The notes: a model not told the origin generated them from the letters alone. Positions 8,923 to 18,258 are shown, counted from the stretch's first letter. The stretch: DNA of 64,000 nucleotides from Opitutus sp. (GCA_024998815.1 JACEUQ010000001.1:1612001-1676000), one strand, 5' to 3'. Numbers and translations: made by a program.

Positions 8923-9696
8923 ATGAAAAAAAACACATTTAAGGATTCGCACGGGCGTCGTGCACCGATGGCTTGGCATCGGCGGGTGGGCGTGGCGTTT
9001 GCCGTGGTGTTTGTCGCGGTGGCGGTGACGGGACTGGCGCTCAACCATAGTTTGCGCCTTGGGCTGCAGGAGCGCGTGCTCGAAGCCGACTGGATTTACC
9101 GCTGGTATGGGATGCAACCGGCGGGAGAGCCCGTGGGGTTTCAGCTGGCAGGCGGGAAGCGGGCGGTGGGACTGGCGGGCGCGTTGTACCTAGAGGAACG
9201 GGCCGTGGGCAGTCTGCATGAGCTGCGCGGCGCGGTGTCGCTGGGCGACACCTGGGTCGCGGCGGGTTCGCGGGAGGTGCTCATGCTGTCGCGGGACGGA
9301 GACGTGATTGAACGGCTCGACGGTGCGTCGTTGCCACCGGGTGAGGTGCTGGCGGTGGGCCTGACGCAGACGGCTGAAGGCCCGGAGGCGGCGCGGCTGG
9401 TGTTAACCCTGAGTTCCGGGCGATATAGTTTTGACCGTGAGCTGGTGGGCTGGAAGGTGCTGGGCTCGAAGGCGCGGGTCGCGGCGGTGGCACCTATCGA
9501 GGTCCCAGCGGAATTGCGCAACCGCATCGTGCGGGCGTACCGGGGCGATGGGCTGTCCGTTTACCGAGTGGTGCTGGATGTGCATTCGGGGCGCTTTTTT
9601 GGGGCGCTCGGCATTGGGATCGTCGATCTCTCGGCCCTGGCCATGGGGTTTCTCACGTTGACGGGTGTTTACCACGTTTACCGCCGGCGGCGTTAA
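8923..9696 (+). CDS. PepSY-associated transmembrane protein
   Basis: A 257-residue inner-membrane protein. One membrane helix lies at about residues 20-42 (VGVAFAVVFVAVAVTGLALNH) and another at the C-terminus (IGIVDLSALAMGFLTLTGVYH), followed by the basic stop-transfer VYRRRR. The periplasmic domain between them (about residues 45-225) would face the FMN-binding protein. PepSY transmembrane proteins of this size often work as membrane electron carriers, for instance in reduction of ferric siderophores; that function here is inferred from the operon. It starts 15 bp after the FMN protein ends. Confidence 0.75.
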   Translation: MKKNTFKDSHGRRAPMAWHRRVGVAFAVVFVAVAVTGLALNHSLRLGLQERVLEADWIYRWYGMQPAGEPVGFQLAGGKRAVGLAGALYLEERAVGSLHELRGAVSLGDTWVAAGSREVLMLSRDGDVIERLDGASLPPGEVLAVGLTQTAEGPEAARLVLTLSSGRYSFDRELVGWKVLGSKARVAAVAPIEVPAELRNRIVRAYRGDGLSVYRVVLDVHSGRFFGALGIGIVDLSALAMGFLTLTGVYHVYRRRR

Positions 9697-9724
9697 AGGC
9701 ACAGGGAGTATTTTTTCTGTTTTT

Positions 9725-10711
9725 ATGATCAACCGGCGTCGTTTTATTCAGATCGTGGCCCTCGGGTCGTTGGTGGGCGCGCGCGGCCTGCGCGAAGCCT
9801 GGGCAAAGGCGGACACCCCTGAAATGACCGTGACGACTTGGCAAGGGATCGCCTTGGGGGCCGAGGCGTCGATCCAGATTCATCACCTGGGCCGCCCGGA
9901 GGCAGAGCGGTTGCTCGCTACGTGCCGGGCGGAGATGGTACGGCTAGAGGGAATTTTTAGTCTCTATGACGAACACTCGGCGTTGGCCCGGCTCAACCGA
10001 CTGGGGCGCCTGGCGGAACCGCCGGCGGAGTTACTTGAGGTGCTAAGACAGGCGCACGCACTGAGTGAGGCCAGCGGCGGGGCGTTTGATGTCAGCATCC
10101 AGCCGGTGTGCGCTTTACTGGCTGCGGCCGGAGCGACCGAACCGACGACAACCGAGTTGGCCTTGGCACGGGGGCGAGTCGATTACCGGCGTATACAGAT
10201 TGAGGAACGTGAGATCGTGCTGGCGGGTGAGGGTATGCAGCTGACGTTAAACGGTCTAGCCCAAGGGTATATTACCGACCGGGTGGCCAGCGTGCTGCAG
10301 GCCGGAGGGTGCCGGAACACGCTGGTTGATTTAGGCGAAAAGCGGGCGTTGGGCCCCCACGGGACGGGTCGGCCATGGAGCTTGGGCATCGAAGCGCCGG
10401 GGCAACGAGGGCGACTGGCCGGAGTTTTGGAATTGGCAGATGGCGCGCTGGCGACGTCGGGTGGGTATGGAACGGTCTACGGCGGGGGGCGGCATCACCT
10501 GCTGGATGCGAGGATCGGAGACAATCGGCCGGACGCACCAAGCGGGGTAACCGTGATGGCGCCAACAGCACTGCTGGCCGATGGACTCTCGACCACACTG
10601 GCGGTGCTCGCCCCACGGGAAGCGAAGGCGCTGTTGACGCGTTATCCCCACTGTTCGGCGTACGTGATCAAGCAAGGCGAGCCCGAGCGGTTGTGGCGAC
10701 TCGGGGGGTAG
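9725..10711 (+). CDS. apbE: FAD:protein FMN transferase ApbE
   Basis: A 328-residue protein starting at the ATG encoding MINRRRFIQIVALGS, a twin-arginine-like export signal (RRRF followed by a hydrophobic stretch), so it acts in the periplasm. Conserved ApbE segments include LNGLAQGYITD and the Mg-binding region LLADGLSTTLAVL near the C-terminus. The usual LGG motif reads DLGEKRALG here, a modest deviation. It transfers FMN from FAD to Thr in the SGAT motif, present in the gene two positions upstream. It is the last gene of the operon. Confidence 0.88.
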   Translation: MINRRRFIQIVALGSLVGARGLREAWAKADTPEMTVTTWQGIALGAEASIQIHHLGRPEAERLLATCRAEMVRLEGIFSLYDEHSALARLNRLGRLAEPPAELLEVLRQAHALSEASGGAFDVSIQPVCALLAAAGATEPTTTELALARGRVDYRRIQIEEREIVLAGEGMQLTLNGLAQGYITDRVASVLQAGGCRNTLVDLGEKRALGPHGTGRPWSLGIEAPGQRGRLAGVLELADGALATSGGYGTVYGGGRHHLLDARIGDNRPDAPSGVTVMAPTALLADGLSTTLAVLAPREAKALLTRYPHCSAYVIKQGEPERLWRLGG

Positions 10712-10900
10712 GCAAGACACCGAGGCAGCAGGTGCTGGATTTAAGGGCCGGTTTTGGCTTTGAATCAAGCGGTTGCGCAAGGTGGCGGGCTGGCGGTAGG
10801 GCTTTTCCGGCGTGATTTGACGCTGATAAAGGAACAATCATTTTAGTAGAGTAGAGAGAGCCGCGCGTCGGTAACCCGTCAGCGCGACCCTCCCCCTCGT

Positions 10901-10934
10901 CAAACCGTGCAAGCGGTTTTCCCGCACACGGCTT
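10901..10934 (-). ncRNA. group II intron domain V
   Basis: On the minus strand this 34-nt hairpin reads AAGCCGTGTGCGG, a GAAA loop and then CCGCTTGCACGGTTT. It has the two stems and bulge expected of the catalytic domain V, located 38 nt downstream of the maturase stop codon. Confidence 0.85.
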
Positions 10935-10972
10935 ACCGAGTCCCCATTCTTTCGGCTTGGTTTCAGCGGATT

Positions 10973-12212
10973 TCATTGCTTCCAAGCCGCCGTAAGCGGC
11001 CAGTGCCATAGTTTGTATTGACCATGCAAACGGTCGTCGGTGAAGAACTCGAAGAGTCCGTGGGTGCGGCTATACTTTCGCCACAGCCATCGGCGTAGCC
11101 GGTTACGAACAAAGACCTGCTGGTTACTAAACACGTGCGTGCTGTTGCCGTAATGAAACGCCGTCGCCCAACCGCGAGTGATTTGGTTGACCTTGCGGAC
11201 CACCGCCACCGCCGGTTGGTTGCGCGTTCGCACATCTAGCTCCATCCGCACTTTGTCGCGTAACTTGGCCAGACTTTTCGCACTGGGTTCCACGTGCGGA
11301 TACCTTCGTTTGCTCTTCATGCCTTGCCGCCATGCGACGGAAAAACCGAGGAACTCAAAGCCTTCCTTTCGTGTATCCACCAGTCGGGTTTTCTCTTCGT
11401 TGAGCTTTAACTTACGTGCCTCCAGCCACCGTTTCAGTCGCGTTTGCAGCCCCGCCCCTTGACCCGGTTTGCACAGGATCAGGAGGTCGTCGGCGTAACG
11501 CACCATCGTCGGCTTTTGTTCGCACTTCTCATTCACCGCGTGATCAAGGTCGTTGAGGTAGAGGTTCGCCAAGAGCGGTGAGATGACTCCGCCTTGCGGC
11601 GTGCCACACCCGTTCGGGAGCACCTTGCGGCACCCCGTGTCCCGGTCCTCTTCCACGATGGGTGCGCGCAGCCATGTTTTTATTAAACGCAACACGCTCC
11701 CATCGCTCACCCGTTTGGCCACCAATTGCAGGAGTTCGCGGTGCGGGATCATATCGAAGTAGCTCGATAAATCCGCGTCCACCACCTCCACCTTTCCGCT
11801 CAGCATGGCTTCCTTGACCTTATCCATCGCCTGATGGGTCCGACGTTTCGGCCGGTAGGCGTAGGAATGGTCATGGAAGTCCGCCTCTAGGATTGGCTGC
11901 AACACGATCACCGCCGCGCTTTGCACCACCCGGTCTTTCACCGTAGGGATGCCCAGCGCACGACGTTTGGTCCTGGCCTGATCCTTCCATATATAGACGC
12001 GCAGGACCGGACTGGGTCGGTAGGTTTTCGTTCGCATTTCCTCCGCCAGCGCAAGCAGCCATGCCGCCCGATAGGCTTCGTTCTTTACGAGCGTTTCCAC
12101 CTCGAACCCGTCCACTCCCGGCACGCCGTCATTGGCGATCACCTGATCGAGCGCATCCGACAGAATGTCCTGCCGATACAGCTCTCCATACAAACTATAG
12201 AACCGCCAATGC
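10973..12212 (-). pseudogene. ltrA: group II intron reverse transcriptase/maturase, 3' part (split by IS21 element)
   Basis: Encodes the reverse transcriptase core: PGVDG near the break, the RT2-3 region KRRALGIPTVKDRVVQ, the catalytic box MVRYADDLLIL, and the maturase (X) domain. The protein ends in LWHWPLTAAWKQ, with no HNH endonuclease domain. Upstream the frame runs into the terminal sequence of the inserted element. Joining codons across the insertion and dropping one copy of the 8-bp duplication restores PHWRFYSLYGEL in frame with the part at 15595-16105. The gene was therefore intact before the insertion. Confidence 0.9.
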
Positions 12213-12313
12213 TGTGAGCGGCGGCGCGAACACCGTCTATTTCTGGCGGTTACAAAATCACCTGTCGTAAAAGCCGATGACCGGCCCCGCCAGGGGCCGA
12301 TCATCAGGCCCGG

Positions 12314-13081
12314 TCAGCTTGCAGGTTCGTCGGCCAGGCGGTCTTTCATGCGGTAGGATTTGCCCTCGATGACGACGGTCTGAGCGCGGTGCAGCAGGCG
12401 GTCCAAGATCGCCGCGGTGATGCCAGCGTCGTTGTTAAAGATCCCTGCCCAGTGTTTGTAGGCCTTGTTGGTGGTGACGATCAGCGAGCCGCGTTCGTAG
12501 CGTTGGCTGACGATCTGGAAGAGCAGGTCGGCCCCCGACTTGTCGAGCGGCAGGTAGCCGACCTCATCGAGCACGAGCACCGCAGGGGTCATGTAACGCT
12601 TCAACTCGGCTTGCAACCGGTGCAGGGACTGGGCGGTGACCAGGGCGTTGATCGCGTCCACCGCCGTCGTAAACAGCACCGTGTAACCCGCCTGGCAGGC
12701 CGCGTAGCCCAACGCGCTCGCGAGATGTGTCTTCCCAAGCCCCACACCACCGCAAAACACCACGTTGGTGCGCTCCTTCACAAAGCCCAGTTCGAAGAGG
12801 TGCCGCACCTGCGCTTCGTTCAACTCCTTGGGCCAGTCCCACTGGAACTGGTCGACGGTTTTCTTGACCGGGAAGCGCGCCGCCTGGATACGCCGCTCCA
12901 GCGCCCGGATCTGGCGGTCCTGGGTCTCGGCCTGCACCAGTCGGCGTAAAAATTCGGCGTGCGAACAGCGCGCCTTGGCCGCCTCGGCGGTCAGTTCGCC
13001 GTGGTGACGCAACAGGTAACCGAGTTTCAGATACTTGAGCTGGTCTTTTAATAAATCGGGTTTTTCGGGTTCTGTTTTCAT
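12314..13081 (-). CDS. istB: IS21 helper ATPase IstB (copy 1)
   Basis: A 255-residue AAA+ ATPase. The Walker A motif is GGVGLGKTH (residues ~110-118) and the Walker B region is VLVLDEVGYLP. It is related to DnaC/DnaI helicase loaders and assists target selection by IstA. Its start overlaps the istA stop by 4 bp, so translation is coupled. It differs from the second copy by a handful of substitutions (for example TNVVF here, TNAVF there). Confidence 0.95.
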   Translation of the reverse strand: MKTEPEKPDLLKDQLKYLKLGYLLRHHGELTAEAAKARCSHAEFLRRLVQAETQDRQIRALERRIQAARFPVKKTVDQFQWDWPKELNEAQVRHLFELGFVKERTNVVFCGGVGLGKTHLASALGYAACQAGYTVLFTTAVDAINALVTAQSLHRLQAELKRYMTPAVLVLDEVGYLPLDKSGADLLFQIVSQRYERGSLIVTTNKAYKHWAGIFNNDAGITAAILDRLLHRAQTVVIEGKSYRMKDRLADEPAS

Positions 13082-14544
13082 TGGGTATAGGGGCTTAAAT
13101 CCGGGGGACGCAGTTCGAGTTCCAGTGCGGCCAACGCGTCGGCGCGGGTGAGGTGGATCGGCCCGGCTTGCGGCAAGGCCCGCGCGCGTTGTTCGAGCAA
13201 GTTGAGGATGTAATCGCTGGAGTAGGCGCCGAGTTCATGGGCGCTTTCGATCGCCCGGCCGACTGCCTCCGTTCCATACAGGGCCACCAAACCCACGATA
13301 GTCGCCAGGTGGTGTCCCGCGTTGAGCCGGCGCTCCTCCAGCCCCCGTTGGTAGGCGGGTGCCGCCGGGCTCAGTTCCAAAAACCGTAGCCGCAGGCGCT
13401 GCCGCGCCCCCTGCCGTTTGCGCTCCTCGAGTTCGCGCACATGCTCGGGGTTTTCCACATCGGCGCGGCGGGCAAAACTGCGGGCGTGCTCGGCCACCAG
13501 GGTGCGTTCCGCAAAAAACCTCACCTGCGCCCCCTCGATCTGCGCGGTGAGTAGCGCCCCGGCAAACTTCGTGGGCACCGAGTAGCGGTTCGTTTCGATA
13601 CTCACCCGGCACCGCCGCGACGCCCGCACGCTTAAGGTGCGCACCGCCGGACTGGCCACCGGGTTAAGCGGCAGGAGCGCAGCGCGCTCCTCGGGCAGCC
13701 GGTCCACCGGCCGGCCCTGGGGTTCAGCGTGAACGCGCACGTTGGCCACCGTTTCCAGCCACAAGCTGGCGGCCGGCCCCAGCTCGGTAAACCCATTCAT
13801 CTGCCTCCCGCCAAGGAAGCTTTTTTTCACGTAACCCACCGCGTTTTCCACCATGCCCTTGGACTGCGGATGCCCCGGCCCGCACGCTTTTATCGTAAAC
13901 CCGTAGTGCCGGGCAAAGTCCAGGTACTGGGCGTTGTACACCGGGTCGGTCCCGGGCACATGCGAGAGGACGGCCGTCTTGCAGTTGTCCACCATCACCT
14001 CGCGCGGCACCCCGCCGAGTTTTTCAAAGGCGCGCCGGTGACAGCCCAGCCACCACTCCTGGCCCTGCCCGAGGGTAAATTCCACATGCAGGAACCGGCT
14101 GTACCCCAAAACCATGACGAAAAAACTTAAAGCCCGCCGGGTGCCGTCCACCTCCACCGCGCCAAAACTGCCCCAGTCCACCTGCGCGGTCTGGCCGGGG
14201 GCGAACTTGAGGGTAAGAAACGCCTCCAGGTTCCGCGGCCGCACCCGCCGCACGTAGTCTTTCAAAATTGAATACCCGCCCGTGTACCCCCGCTCGCGCA
14301 CCTTTTGCCAGAGCTGCATGGCGGTGAACGGATGGGCCTCCAGCCACCGCGCGATCGCCGGCTTGTGCACGTCGAGCTTGCTTGGCCTAGGCACCTGCGC
14401 GGCCTGGCTGCGCGCGTACTTTTCCTGCGCCTGCCAGCGCCTCACCGTCTGCACGTGCAACTGGAGCGAGCGGGCGATTTGCGGCGCACTGTGACCGGCA
14501 GCCTCCGCCTGTTTTATCCGGCAATACAGTTCGTAATTGATCAC
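13078..14544 (-). CDS. istA: IS21 transposase IstA (copy 1)
   Basis: A 488-residue transposase. The N-terminal helix-turn-helix is at residues ~17-40 (SAPQIARSLQLHVQTVRRW). The DDE catalytic core has D in TAQVDWGSFG, D in VMVDNCKT and E in SKGMVENAVGYVKK. A C-terminal beta-barrel-type domain follows. It overlaps istB and the upstream small gene by 4 bp each, so the genes are translationally coupled. Confidence 0.95.
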   Translation of the reverse strand: MINYELYCRIKQAEAAGHSAPQIARSLQLHVQTVRRWQAQEKYARSQAAQVPRPSKLDVHKPAIARWLEAHPFTAMQLWQKVRERGYTGGYSILKDYVRRVRPRNLEAFLTLKFAPGQTAQVDWGSFGAVEVDGTRRALSFFVMVLGYSRFLHVEFTLGQGQEWWLGCHRRAFEKLGGVPREVMVDNCKTAVLSHVPGTDPVYNAQYLDFARHYGFTIKACGPGHPQSKGMVENAVGYVKKSFLGGRQMNGFTELGPAASLWLETVANVRVHAEPQGRPVDRLPEERAALLPLNPVASPAVRTLSVRASRRCRVSIETNRYSVPTKFAGALLTAQIEGAQVRFFAERTLVAEHARSFARRADVENPEHVRELEERKRQGARQRLRLRFLELSPAAPAYQRGLEERRLNAGHHLATIVGLVALYGTEAVGRAIESAHELGAYSSDYILNLLEQRARALPQAGPIHLTRADALAALELELRPPDLSPYTQ

Positions 14545-14900
14545 GCCCCCACCTCCCGGCTCGGCGACGGCGTTACCGCCAGCGTGTGCGATGGCCTGCC
14601 CCGGTCCAAGGAAAGCACCTGGTAAAGTGGCGCGGCGTAGGCGATCACCCCGGCCTCGATTAACTGCCGACGCGCCTCGACCAGGCCGTCCTCGCTGAGC
14701 GTGAGCAGCCGGGCCAGGGTGCGCGTGGCGTAGTAACTCAGCCCGTCGGCGTCACCCACGGTTACCAGGACCAGATAAAGTCCCCAGGCGGGGGCACTGG
14801 CCCGCCCCAGGTAATTGCCCCGCACCAGCCGGTGGTCCAGCCAGCTAAACTGGGCCGGCGTGCGCCGGAGTTGTTCGCGATCGATCGGTTGTTTTTGCAT
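14541..14900 (-). CDS. accessory protein of the IS21-family element, HTH-like (copy 1)
   Basis: A 119-residue protein with no assigned function. The middle (WGLYLVLVTVGDADGLSYY, then TRTLARLLTLSEDGLVEAR) looks like a winged-helix DNA-binding fold of the replication-initiator/Rep type. It overlaps istA by 4 bp and the upstream gene by 56 bp. It is present intact in both copies, so it is probably a functional part of the element, for example in end or target recognition (inference). Confidence 0.7.
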   Translation of the reverse strand: MQKQPIDREQLRRTPAQFSWLDHRLVRGNYLGRASAPAWGLYLVLVTVGDADGLSYYATRTLARLLTLSEDGLVEARRQLIEAGVIAYAAPLYQVLSLDRGRPSHTLAVTPSPSREVGA

Positions 14901-15402
14901 AATCGGGCGGCTGGACGTCGATGCCCAGGATCACCCGCCCCCGGGAGTGCAGGTGTCGCAGCATGGGTTCGAGGTCCTCTTGTAACGTCACTCCGGCGAA
15001 CTGCGCGATAAGCCCCACGAGCACAGGGTTTTGCGACTCCCAGCTGTCTTGTAACGCCGCGCAGGGATTCGGTAACGCCACCTCGGCGACCGGCTCGGCT
15101 TTAGGCTGGTGCACAACGGATTGCGTAGTTGGGATGTCTTGTAACGCCACCCGCCGTCGCGGCCCCCTCCGCCTTGAGTACCCCGGATTGGCCTTCCGCC
15201 ACTCCTGCACCCGTTGGACATTTTCTGGGCCTTTCCAGTGGTCGAGGTTCTCCGGCTTCGCCAACCATTTGGCCTGACTGGCCGCCCGGCTCGCCCGTCG
15301 GCATCCCGGCTTCCCGCAGTAGCGCTGACGCTCGCGGTTATGCGCGTCGGGCAGAAAGAAATCGACACAGTGCAAACACTTGCGTGAACCGGCTGGATGC
15401 AT
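14845..15402 (-). CDS. zinc-ribbon accessory protein of the IS21-family element (copy 1)
   Basis: A 185-residue protein. The N-terminus has two cysteine pairs, CLHC and CGKPGC, within the first 35 residues. This is a likely zinc-binding site followed by a basic stretch (RRASRAASQAKWLAK), suggesting nucleic-acid binding. The C-terminal half is acidic and helical. It is the first gene of the element's four-gene operon. No standard IS21 element needs it; its presence in both copies argues that it is a real gene. Confidence 0.7.
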   Translation of the reverse strand: MHPAGSRKCLHCVDFFLPDAHNRERQRYCGKPGCRRASRAASQAKWLAKPENLDHWKGPENVQRVQEWRKANPGYSRRRGPRRRVALQDIPTTQSVVHQPKAEPVAEVALPNPCAALQDSWESQNPVLVGLIAQFAGVTLQEDLEPMLRHLHSRGRVILGIDVQPPDYAKTTDRSRTTPAHAGPV

Positions 15403-15594
15403 CGCTGTGCATCCGCCAAGCGTCCCGCCGGTTCAATCTCCACCCATTCGCACCCCTCATATCCCCAGCCGGACAGGGAAGAAAACCCACCCACGGAAGA
15501 AGAGTATTACTCTTTTTAAGGGGAAGAAGATCCACCGAAGAAGAAGTGCATTCCTAACCGCCAGAAATAGACGCTTTCCCGCTCGCCGCTCACA

Positions 15595-16105
15595 GCCAAT
15601 GCGGCTCCGCTTTTGCTTTCCGATATAGCACACGTTGCAGCTTCCGAACCTTCGGTGACGTTTTTATCCAGAGTTCATCACCCCAGCCATCGTCGGGTCC
15701 TTTGCCGCTCTGTGATGCGTGGGAACAAGTGCCCTCCCTTCGCTCCCCGGCGGTTTTAATGTCCGCTAGATCATCACTACTATGGAGGTCTCCGACTCCT
15801 GCCACGGCCCGTCCGGCCTTACGAGGTTTTGCCGCGCTTGTGCCGGTGGTTGAGGCATCGCAAGACGCCCCACCGCCGCAGGTCTCACCACTTAACCTAA
15901 CGACCTTTCCCAACCCGCCGCCCCCGCTGACTCCGCCGACGTGTTGATCGGAAATCAACGATTTAGGTCCTACGTCTTTGCGAGACTGCCTTTTCCGATC
16001 CTTGCAGTCTTCACCGTTCAGGTAGCGGCTGGACTCGTCGGTTGTTTCGGTAACGGAGCTCATTGAATGGGGTTCACCTTCGTTGCGGCTGACTGGTTCG
16101 GGCAT
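15595..16105 (-). pseudogene. ltrA: group II intron reverse transcriptase, 5' part
   Basis: N-terminal segment of the maturase gene, ending in TSPKVRKLQRVLYRKAKAEP before the IS21 insertion; it continues in frame at 12204 on the other side. The start may be the ATG at 16105 (MPEPVSRNEG) or the one at 16063 (MSSVTETT). The first ~120 residues are unusually Ser/Gly-rich and overlap structured intron RNA, so the true start may be further inside. Confidence 0.75.
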
Positions 16106-16472
16106 ACGGTCGTGCTTTCCGGCGAGGCCTCGCGGCCTGCATCCGTGACCGGGCCCTTCGACCGCGAATCGTTAAATTCGGTCGAACAGACTTTCACTGT
16201 TATGGTTGTTAGTTTCATGGTCGCACACCCAAATTCCTGAGTTGGTCGGCGCGATCTGGTGCAACCTGCTGGGCATCTGACCGTTCATTCACCCACTCGA
16301 AGCACTATTTAGTGCACCTCGGGGATTCACTCACGATCATCTGCTCCAGCATCTTGCGCCAACTCATCGCCGCCAACTCAGGAGTTCGGGTTTAAAAAGG
16401 CGCGCGGGATCAAAAGCCGCTTCTTGCAACTGGCCGTGTTTTGGCCGCACTTCAACGCAGGGAATTGGGCAC

Positions 16473-16505
16473 AAAAAAGCGCCGAAGATTGCTCTTCGGC
16501 GCTTT
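16473..16505 (-). terminator. intrinsic terminator after rplQ
   Basis: A 13-bp perfect stem (AAAGCGCCGAAGA / TCTTCGGCGCTTT) with a 4-nt loop, followed on the minus strand by a run of T. It ends the ribosomal protein cluster about 40 bp after the rplQ stop. Confidence 0.9.
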
Positions 16506-16544
16506 GACGGGACGTAGGAGGCGCCCGGAGGCGCTGCTTACGAC

Positions 16545-17021
16545 TTAGGCTTGGGCCTCGGGAGCGGCTTCCGCAGCGGGTGCGGCAACCTTCTTGGCTT
16601 TGGCAGGCTTCTTGGACTTGGTGTAACCCTTGTCGTCGGCCTTAACGAACTCGATGATCGCCATTTCGGCGGCATCGCTCACGCGGGGGAGAGCGAGCTT
16701 GTAGATACGGGTGTAACCGCCGTTACGGTTAACGAACTCCTTGTACTTTTCGTTGAACAGAAGGGTGATCATGTCTTCGTTGCGCACGTCCTTGAGGGCG
16801 AGGCGACGGAGATGGACGGCATCCTTCTTTTCGGTCTTCGCGGCGGCCTGTTTGGCCTTCGTGATGATCTTTTCGACAAAGGGACGGAGGGCCTTCGCCT
16901 TGGCGAGGGTCGTCTCGATACGGTCGTGCTCGATGAGCGAGGCGGCCATATTGGAGAGCATAGCAGCGCGGTGAGGCGAGCTACGACCGGCGAGGGAGTG
17001 ACTGTGTTTTTTGTGGCGCAT
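16545..17021 (-). CDS. rplQ: 50S ribosomal protein L17
   Basis: A 158-residue protein. The core MRHKKHSHSLAGRSSPHRAAMLSNMA is the L17 signature, and the N-terminal ~115 residues are conserved. The C-terminal extension KAKKVAAPAAEAAPEAQA is Lys then Ala/Glu-rich and lineage-specific. It is the last gene of the cluster, following rpoA with a 188-bp gap, and is followed by a strong terminator. Confidence 0.97.
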   Translation of the reverse strand: MRHKKHSHSLAGRSSPHRAAMLSNMAASLIEHDRIETTLAKAKALRPFVEKIITKAKQAAAKTEKKDAVHLRRLALKDVRNEDMITLLFNEKYKEFVNRNGGYTRIYKLALPRVSDAAEMAIIEFVKADDKGYTKSKKPAKAKKVAAPAAEAAPEAQA

Positions 17022-17209
17022 TGTGGTGTTTTTTTAAGAGCGGTGCCCGATCGGCAATCCGGACCGCAGCGTTGAGCGGCACGGACGGCGCAAGCACCGC
17101 AAAAGTGGAATTAGGTATCGGGTGACGAGTTGTCGGATGAACGGAGTAGGCGGGGAGCGAGCAGTAGGCGGATGCTCGCTACTCACTCCCCGCTATTCGT
17201 TACGTCCGA

Positions 17210-18217
17210 TTAGGCGTCTTTTTTGACGGCATCGAGGAGGCGCTCGTCGATCTTCATGCCAAGCGAGAGACCGAGGGCCTCGAGCTTGTCTTTGATCTCG
17301 TTGAGCGACTTCTTGCCGAAGTTGCGATACTTGAGCATTTCCTGCTCAGACTTCATCGCAAGTTCGCCAACGGTCGTGATGTTGGCGTTGTTCAAGCAGT
17401 TAGCTGCACGAACCGAAAGCTCGATTTCGTTAACCGACATGTTGAGGAGCTTACGGAGCTTATTCTGCTCTTCGCTGACCTCAGACTGCTGGTTCTCGAA
17501 CTCGAAGGACTCGTCGCTGACGCGATCGAAGACATCGAGGTGGTGCTTCAGGATCGAACCGGACTGCTTCAAGGCGTCGTCCGGGGTGATGCGGCCGTCC
17601 GTCCAGATCTCGAGAATGAGCTTATCATAATCGGTAATCTGGCCGACGCGGGTGTTTTCCACGGCGTACTTGACGAGACGAACAGGGGAGAAAAGCGAGT
17701 CGATCGGGATAACACCGATGGCCTGCTCTTCTTTCTTGTTCTGCTCACCAGGATAGTAACCGCGACCGGTCTTGATCTCGATTTCAGCCTCGAAAGAGGT
17801 GTTTTTCTCGAGGGTAGCAATGACCTGGGTCGGATTGACGATGGTGATGTTGGAATCACCCTGGATGTCAGCGGCCGTGACATACCCGGCACGGTTCTTC
17901 ACCTTGATGGAGAGGGTGATGGACTCACGTTTCGTGGAAACGATGAGCACCTTCTTCAGGTTGAGGACGATGTCGGTGACATCTTCGACGACCCCATCAA
18001 TGCTCTGGAACTCGTGATTAACCCCCTCGATCTTGATCGAGGAGATGGCAGAACCCTCGATCGAGCTCAGAAGAACGCGACGCAGAGAATTGCCGATGGT
18101 GTGACCATAACCGGCTTCGAATGGCTCGGCGATGAACTTGGCGTAGGTCGGCGTGGAGCCTTCCTCAACCTTGTTAAGTTTATTGGGCAGTTCGAACTTT
18201 CCGAGGCGTTTGGGCAT
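17210..18217 (-). CDS. rpoA: RNA polymerase alpha subunit
   Basis: A 335-residue protein. The N-terminal assembly domain has GHTIGNSLRRVLLSS around residue 40. The C-terminal domain (from about 250) has LSVRAANCLNNANITTVGEL and RNFGKKSLNEIKDKL, the helix-hairpin-helix that contacts UP elements and activators. The position between rpsD and rplQ is the standard alpha-operon order. Confidence 0.98.
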   Translation of the reverse strand: MPKRLGKFELPNKLNKVEEGSTPTYAKFIAEPFEAGYGHTIGNSLRRVLLSSIEGSAISSIKIEGVNHEFQSIDGVVEDVTDIVLNLKKVLIVSTKRESITLSIKVKNRAGYVTAADIQGDSNITIVNPTQVIATLEKNTSFEAEIEIKTGRGYYPGEQNKKEEQAIGVIPIDSLFSPVRLVKYAVENTRVGQITDYDKLILEIWTDGRITPDDALKQSGSILKHHLDVFDRVSDESFEFENQQSEVSEEQNKLRKLLNMSVNEIELSVRAANCLNNANITTVGELAMKSEQEMLKYRNFGKKSLNEIKDKLEALGLSLGMKIDERLLDAVKKDA

Positions 18218-18258
18218 GGAGGTGAGTGTTTGCTGCGTTGGGTTGAGAAAACTCCGGC

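Larger units (their letters stand above)
12213..15594 (-). mobile_element. IS21-family element, copy 1 (3382 bp)
   Basis: Ends are TGTGAGCGGCG and CGCCGCTCACA, with a subterminal inverted repeat GTCTATTTCTGGCGGTTA inside each end. It is flanked by the 8-bp direct repeat GCCAATGC (12205-12212 and 15595-15602). It carries istA and istB plus two further overlapping genes. A near-identical copy of the same length and orientation is at 47900-51281. Confidence 0.95.
10846..16450 (-). mobile_element. group II intron, interrupted by an IS21-family element
   Basis: The 3' end is set by a typical domain V (10901-10934), a domain VI-like hairpin and a terminal CTACTCTAC ending near 10846. The reverse transcriptase/maturase gene runs on the same (minus) strand. 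The 5' boundary is uncertain: a GTGCG motif starts at 16450 and another candidate GTGTGCGACC lies near 16230. Removing the 3382-bp insertion and its 8-bp duplication leaves about 2.2 kb, a normal size. It lies just downstream of the rplQ terminator, the kind of location favoured by class C introns, but class is not proven. Confidence 0.75.

Noticed and set aside
10973-12304. Complete reverse transcriptase starting at 12304
   Set aside because: The first ~30 residues are encoded by the IS21 terminus; the real N-terminus is at 15595-16105.
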